Of a stretch of 7,766 nucleotides of DNA, positions 4,955-7,766 are shown piece by piece. A program made the translations under genes and the position numbers. The stretch covers positions 1-7,766 of the forward strand of contig JAGONL010000039.1 in the NCBI GenBank assembly GCA_017993025.1, given 5' to 3'. Every line of letters begins with the position of its first letter. Position 1 is the stretch's first letter. The DNA comes from Candidatus Saccharimonadota bacterium. GTDB taxonomy: Bacteria > Patescibacteriota > Saccharimonadia > Saccharimonadales > SZUA-47. The notes below the pieces were generated by a model that worked only from the letters and a program-made list of their open reading frames with translations, made no database searches and was not told where the DNA came from.

Positions 4955-5135
4955 GATCTGTTTATTTTACCCTAAATACCGACTAGCTACTAACGATTCA
5001 CAATACGAAAATAGCTCAATATATTTAATACTTTAAAGGTAGTTAGTCCGCTAAATTGCCAGCAAATTAGATTCCTGTCGGCCAGCTTCCTGAATCAAAA
5101 CACAAAATTTCGACTGCTCCCCCGACTTACGAGAT
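4955..5135. other. Convergent intergenic region
   Basis: This lies between the ends of the prepilin gene (plus) and the three-TM gene (minus). It is AT-rich with no frame of note. The only structure seen is a weak inverted repeat near 5052-5071 (CTAAATT/AAATTAG, one mismatch). Confidence 0.4.
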
Positions 5136-5603
5136 CTAGCTAGTTGAGGCGAATGCCCAGACGAATATAATTATAATTGACACTGTAACCACTAACACAA
5201 ATACACTATAGAAATTTTTAATATGTCTTTTTTCGATAGGATCAGAATGTTTATATTCGATTAAAAATCTATCTAGAGCATGGCCTCCTAAACCTCCGGT
5301 TATCCTTAACCTCAACATAAGAATTGCTAAATTCAGACAAAATAAGAGTATAAAAAAAATTCCTAGATAATTTCCTGTTGTTGATAGCAACACACTATCT
5401 TTTAAAAAATAATCTAAAATGAATATATTCACTGGAATTGCTAAGAAAAGTATTAGTTGGAAAATCGTAATGTTTTTCCCTTTTCGTGATATTTCTCTTT
5501 GTTGCTTTTCATAGTTTAATAATGCTACTTCTTGAGATTCGTTCAACTCAAAATACTGTTTCGTTTTTTCTCTTAAGCTAGATTTTTCTTGTTGTTCATC
5601 CAT
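5136..5603 (-). CDS. Three-TM membrane protein with charged N-terminus, unknown function
   Basis: A 155-aa protein with a charged, probably helical or coiled-coil N-terminal 44 residues (MDEQQEKSSLREK... YEKQQREISRKGK), then membrane helices at about 46-66, 77-98 and 131-152, and a cytoplasmic-type loop 'LDRFLIEYKHSDPIEKRH' at about 110-128. No catalytic motif, cysteine pair or known domain stands out; a DUF of the 'helix plus three TM' kind or a SLATT-like arrangement are loose possibilities only. A longer frame opens with TTG 5609, but that codon is 1 nt from the TATACT box, so ATG 5603 (7 nt from the box) is the better start. It diverges from the 5714 gene. Confidence 0.82.
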   Translation of the reverse strand: MDEQQEKSSLREKTKQYFELNESQEVALLNYEKQQREISRKGKNITIFQLILFLAIPVNIFILDYFLKDSVLLSTTGNYLGIFFILLFCLNLAILMLRLRITGGLGGHALDRFLIEYKHSDPIEKRHIKNFYSVFVLVVTVSIIIIFVWAFASTS

Positions 5604-5610
5604 TATCAAA

Positions 5611-5616
5611 AGTATA
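5611..5616 (-). promoter_or_regulatory. -10 box that decides the start at 5603
   Basis: TATACT on the minus strand, followed by TTTGATA and ATG 5603 (7-nt spacing). The TTG at 5609 would lie upstream of the predicted transcription start. Confidence 0.55.
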
Positions 5617-5665
5617 CAACGATAATCAACTTTATGACTATATTAAAAAGCTATATAAAGGTAAG

Positions 5666-5696
5666 CATAAAGCTCTTCTAGCAATTCCATAAAGCT
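5666..5696 (+). repeat. Direct repeats upstream of the 5714 gene
   Basis: CATAAAGCT occurs at 5666-5674 and 5688-5696, 22 bp apart, about two helix turns. Both lie just upstream of the -10 of the 5714 gene, in the region it shares with the divergent 5603 gene. The spacing suits a dimer binding one DNA face. Confidence 0.45.
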
Positions 5697-5701
5697 GGTG
5701 A

Positions 5702-5707
5702 TAACAT
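5702..5707 (+). promoter_or_regulatory. -10 box of the 5714 gene
   Basis: TAACAT followed by 6 nt (TAAGTA) and ATG 5714, the same spacing as uppP and EVE. The hexamer is a weaker match, and no -35 is clear. Confidence 0.35.
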
Positions 5708-5713
5708 TAAGTA

Positions 5714-6223
5714 ATGATAAAAAAACCTAAAGATACAAAGAAGACGATATTCTTAGCTCTATTTTGTATCTTATTTTTAGTTGTGGGAATACTGTTACTC
5801 ATAACAGGGGTAAAACAGTTTAGTAGAGCTGGAGACAAAGAAAGTGCCTCTAGCTCAAAGCCAGACAAAGGTTATGTATTCATACGTGATTGGGGAGTTT
5901 ATATTGGACTAGGAGAATATTCTGATAAGGTATCAGTTTCGGAAGCTTATCCATCTGATGTTCCTCATGTAGGTGAATCCGCCATTGTGGTTACTGTCAA
6001 GCCACAATATAGTTATTTTCAAGATTGTGAAACATCGATAGGTATTTCTAGAATTAAAGACGTTAGTGATTTTGATTCACCTCCAGAAATTAAACTTGGT
6101 GATTATTATTACCGAAACAACGGTGTATCTGAATGTGGAGGAGCTAAAGAGTCTGGCAATAAAAATACTGTGAGTTTTAGAGATTTAATTAATGCATTTG
6201 AGTCTAGTGGCGTTAAAGAATAG
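5714..6223 (+). CDS. Membrane-anchored exported protein, CPR 'IK-E/D-WGV' type domain
   Basis: A 169-aa protein with a basic N-terminus (MIKKPKDTKK), a membrane helix at about residues 11-33, a Ser/Lys linker (35-53) and an exported domain. The domain opens with 'YVFIRDWGVYIGL' (54-66), has a mid strand 'DCETSIGISRI' (104-114) and closes with 'IKLGDYYYRN' (126-135) and a C-terminal helix. From memory, this order (start 'YL.IKEWGV...L', mid Cys, then 'IG.YYY', Cys, helix) is common in Saccharibacteria exported proteins of unknown function. Cys 105 and 141 would be its disulfide. The 6482 gene downstream appears to carry a diverged copy. The start has a -10 six nt upstream. Confidence 0.88.
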   Translation: MIKKPKDTKKTIFLALFCILFLVVGILLLITGVKQFSRAGDKESASSSKPDKGYVFIRDWGVYIGLGEYSDKVSVSEAYPSDVPHVGESAIVVTVKPQYSYFQDCETSIGISRIKDVSDFDSPPEIKLGDYYYRNNGVSECGGAKESGNKNTVSFRDLINAFESSGVKE

Positions 6224-6244
6224 TTCTTAAAGGGCGCGCAACTG

Positions 6245-6292
6245 CGAGTCATGGAAATCGACTCTTTTTTTGGAGAGTCGTTTTTCTTTTTT
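6245..6292 (+). terminator. Terminator with an alternative upstream hairpin
   Basis: CGACTCT (6259-6265) pairs perfectly with AGAGTCG (6274-6280), followed by TTTTTCTTTTTT: a good intrinsic terminator for the 5714 gene. In addition GAGTC (6246-6250) can pair with GACTC (6260-6264), itself followed by a T-run, so two mutually exclusive hairpins are possible. Confidence 0.75.
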
Positions 6293-6481
6293 GAGGCCGA
6301 GATGAATCTACGACTCGACTACTTATTGTCTGGATTGGGCTTGAAACAGATTGCCCCGTAGGTGCTAGTTCGATACCCCTCAACCCGCAGGCTAAAGTCG
6401 AAACTAAACCTAGCCTATTGAGCCAATAATTATTCATTAGTCTGGATTATGTAAGCTCTTTAGGTTAAAATTATTCTTATC
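6293..6481. other. Intergenic region before the 6482 gene
   Basis: No convincing gene. The minus-strand frame 6437-6249 runs through the terminator and has no protein features. Small inverted repeats are visible: GGGC/GCCC (about 6338-6357) and AGGCTA/TAGCCT (about 6389-6416, with AGT-CGAA-ACT nested inside). Putative -10 boxes for the next gene are TAAAAT (6466-6471) or TATTCT (6472-6477). Confidence 0.4.
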
Positions 6482-7345
6482 GTGGAAGAAAATAATCAAC
6501 AGAATTCAAATCGCGTATCAGAAGTTCAACCACAAATTAACACGCCAACTCAACAACCGAATTTGGAACAAACTCCGCAAGTTCAGCATCCTCAAAAAAA
6601 GTGGTATTTTAGCCCTGTTTCGATACTCGCCTATATCATTACTAGTTTCTCGTTGTTCATTTATTTTATCTCGCAAGATACGTACGCTTTAACCGTGATG
6701 GGAATGGGTCTAATCTTACTGTCAGTCCAAAAATATAAAGGGCACGGTACCCAAGACTCAATTAAGACAATTGACAAAAAGAAGCTGCGCGTAGCAATTA
6801 TATTCAGCATCACCTTGACGCTCCTTCTTACTGCGGGAATTATTTGGTACGTGTCTGATCAGAATAGGCAAAAGGAACTCTCAGATAAAATCACAACTGA
6901 TGTTACGAGTCCATATAATACAACGATCGAACCAAAAGCGGAAAACACTAGTCTAAAGGATTGGAATGTAATAGGAGATCTACCAGCTAATATAGCTACT
7001 GCGACTTATCAATTTCAAGGTGACGATTTTGTAGTAATCAGATCTGCTCAGTTAGCAAACGAGATACGCTCAATAGATTGCGGTGATTTCTGCATAGTTA
7101 ATGATGAGGTAAACTTAATCGGTATCAAGCGTGAAGAATTCCCAACGGACATATACGGAAACAAGTTACCCGAACCTTACTCTGATACATTCAAGAAAAT
7201 TGGGGGCAACTATTATCGACTTTCAGACGTACACGGTGCACCTCCAACTAGCCCGACAGCTAGCGAGCAACTGGCGATTAACAAGTTAGATGAATACTAC
7301 GGTTATGGTGTAATCTTTTTTAACTCATTAAGAGAAATTGAATAA
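6482..7345 (+). CDS. Multi-TM protein with exported domain related to the 5714 protein
   Basis: A 287-aa protein. Residues 1-40 are Gln/Asn/Pro-rich and disordered; membrane helices lie at about 45-63, 67-83 and 103-124; the remainder should be outside. The outer part opens with 'LKDWNVIGDLP' (158-168), has a Cys pair (200 and 204, 'DCGDFC') followed by 'NLIGIKRE', and then 'IGGNYYRLSDVHG' (240-252) and a C-terminal helix. The order matches the 5714 protein ('IRDWGVYIGL', Cys, 'IGISRI', 'LGDYYYRN'), so I infer a diverged paralogous domain on a different membrane base. The start is GTG 6482; no Shine-Dalgarno sequence is seen and the -10 lies close, so it may be leaderless. Function unknown. 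Confidence 0.85.
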   Translation: MEENNQQNSNRVSEVQPQINTPTQQPNLEQTPQVQHPQKKWYFSPVSILAYIITSFSLFIYFISQDTYALTVMGMGLILLSVQKYKGHGTQDSIKTIDKKKLRVAIIFSITLTLLLTAGIIWYVSDQNRQKELSDKITTDVTSPYNTTIEPKAENTSLKDWNVIGDLPANIATATYQFQGDDFVVIRSAQLANEIRSIDCGDFCIVNDEVNLIGIKREEFPTDIYGNKLPEPYSDTFKKIGGNYYRLSDVHGAPPTSPTASEQLAINKLDEYYGYGVIFFNSLREIE

Positions 7346-7450
7346 GATGGTGGGTGGTCTTTTGTTACCGCAACAGTGAAGCTAATTTCTCCAAAATAGT
7401 TCTATAACACCAATAAGTCCCTCTTAATAGCAATTATTACTTCCTCTATA

Positions 7451-7499
7451 GTTGTGAGCCGACGATAAGCACTATGGAAACATAGTGTTTTTGTTTTTT
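7451..7499 (+). repeat. 48-bp hairpin/T-tract module, copy 2
   Basis: The same module as 4217-4264 (45 of 48 identical): GTTGTGAGCCGAC, linker, perfect hairpin CACTATG-GAAA-CATAGTG (7470-7487) and TTTTTGTTTTTT. It could terminate transcripts of the 6482 gene, 105 bp upstream. It ends 5 bp before the -10 of the next gene, so the hairpin's right arm falls where a -35 would lie. Confidence 0.8.
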
Positions 7500-7501
7500 G
7501 T

Positions 7502-7509
7502 GAGATAAT
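7502..7509 (+). promoter_or_regulatory. -10 box of the right-edge gene
   Basis: GATAAT (7504-7509) follows 6 nt before ATG 7516. Upstream GA (7502-7503) makes part of a GTGA/TGA sequence like an extended -10. Leaderless start again. Confidence 0.55.
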
Positions 7510-7515
7510 AAAAAT

Positions 7516-7766
7516 ATGAATTCTAAACAACCTAGGTTGATGTCAAAAAAAATTTATATATTAATACCTATACTATTTGTATTTGGGATATTAATATATG
7601 TTTTCGCGTTACCTACAAGAGGTTTAGTCAAAGTTGAAGATTATATACATTATGGAGGCTCAGGAGATGTTTGCCAAGCCCAAAGCCCAGAGTGTGGTTA
7701 TTGCCCTGGAGAAGTGCATAATAAACAATGCTATGTTGACCCTAATGATAATATGCAGAACTACAT
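7516..7766 (+). CDS. Cys-rich membrane-anchored exported protein (3' end outside window)
   Basis: 83 codons are present and the frame is still open at the right edge. Seen: a basic N-terminus (MNSKQPRLMSKK), a membrane helix at about residues 13-31, then an exported part with four cysteines, 'DVCQAQSPECGYCPGEV' (51-67) and 'KQCYVD' (70-75), at 53, 60, 63 and 72. The 'SPECGYCPGE...CYV' string is one I recall from small CPR secreted proteins; two disulfides are likely. It is expressed from a promoter just after copy 2 of the hairpin module, the arrangement of the prepilin gene. Function unknown. Confidence 0.82.
   Translation, partial: MNSKQPRLMSKKIYILIPILFVFGILIYVFALPTRGLVKVEDYIHYGGSGDVCQAQSPECGYCPGEVHNKQCYVDPNDNMQNY

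Noticed and set aside
6355..6385. tRNA-like T-loop sequence (GTTCGATACC) after a GCCCC stretch
   Set aside because: The flanking bases do not form a 5-bp T stem, and no acceptor, D or anticodon arm can be drawn. At best a very decayed tRNA.
6249..6437. Minus-strand frame of 62 codons
   Set aside because: It reads through the terminator hairpin, its Lys/Gln-rich end comes from the T-tracts, and it shows no domain or promoter.
1..7766. CRISPR array, rRNA genes, transposase or integrase
   Set aside because: No regularly spaced repeats, no rRNA signature and no recombinase motifs were found in any frame examined.

Overview
The window fits a member of the Candidatus Saccharibacteria / Patescibacteria (CPR). 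DNA is AT-rich and genes are short, mostly with one membrane anchor. UGA works as a stop (it ends uppP), which argues against the UGA-recoded CPR lineages. A compact EVE protein, a 'GFTLVEG' prepilin and CPR-type exported proteins ('IK-D/E-WGV ... GG-D/N-YYY' layout) all point the same way. The placement rests on remembered family resemblance, not on a search.

Layout. Positions 1-2239 (minus strand) carry an envelope cluster, uppP > SIMPL-domain protein > membrane-anchored protein with a probable LytR_C-like C-terminus, the last cut by the left edge. A 97-bp divergent region with tandem and inverted repeats separates uppP from an EVE-domain gene (2337-2738, plus). A textbook promoter (TTGACG-N17-TATAAT) follows and reads through a leader of about 120 nt, with a hairpin and a 27-codon ORF, into tRNA-Asn(GUU) at 2901-2975. 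The tRNA ends in a strong hairpin terminator.

Positions 2976-3282 hold no gene but are dense in structure: two abutting long hairpins, a perfect 16-bp palindrome, and two displaced exact copies of adjacent tRNA-Asn segments, both broken at the same T-loop position. This looks like a recombination or insertion scar beside the tRNA.

From 3283 to the right edge lies an accessory-looking run of seven small genes in mixed orientation. All encode membrane or exported proteins: a three-TM protein, a Cys-containing anchored protein, a type IV prepilin-like protein, a second three-TM protein, two proteins sharing a CPR exported-domain layout, and a Cys-rich anchored protein cut by the right edge. No enzyme, transposase or integrase is visible here. 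A 48-bp repeat with a perfect GAAA-loop hairpin and T-tract occurs twice, just upstream of the prepilin gene and of the last gene, and may co-regulate them.

Most single genes have a -10-like hexamer 6-8 nt before the start codon, which predicts leaderless mRNAs. The internal SIMPL gene and the prepilin gene have Shine-Dalgarno-like sequences instead. No complete new defence or metabolic system is seen. The points most worth following up are the scrambled tRNA-Asn region, the duplicated hairpin module and the surface-protein run.
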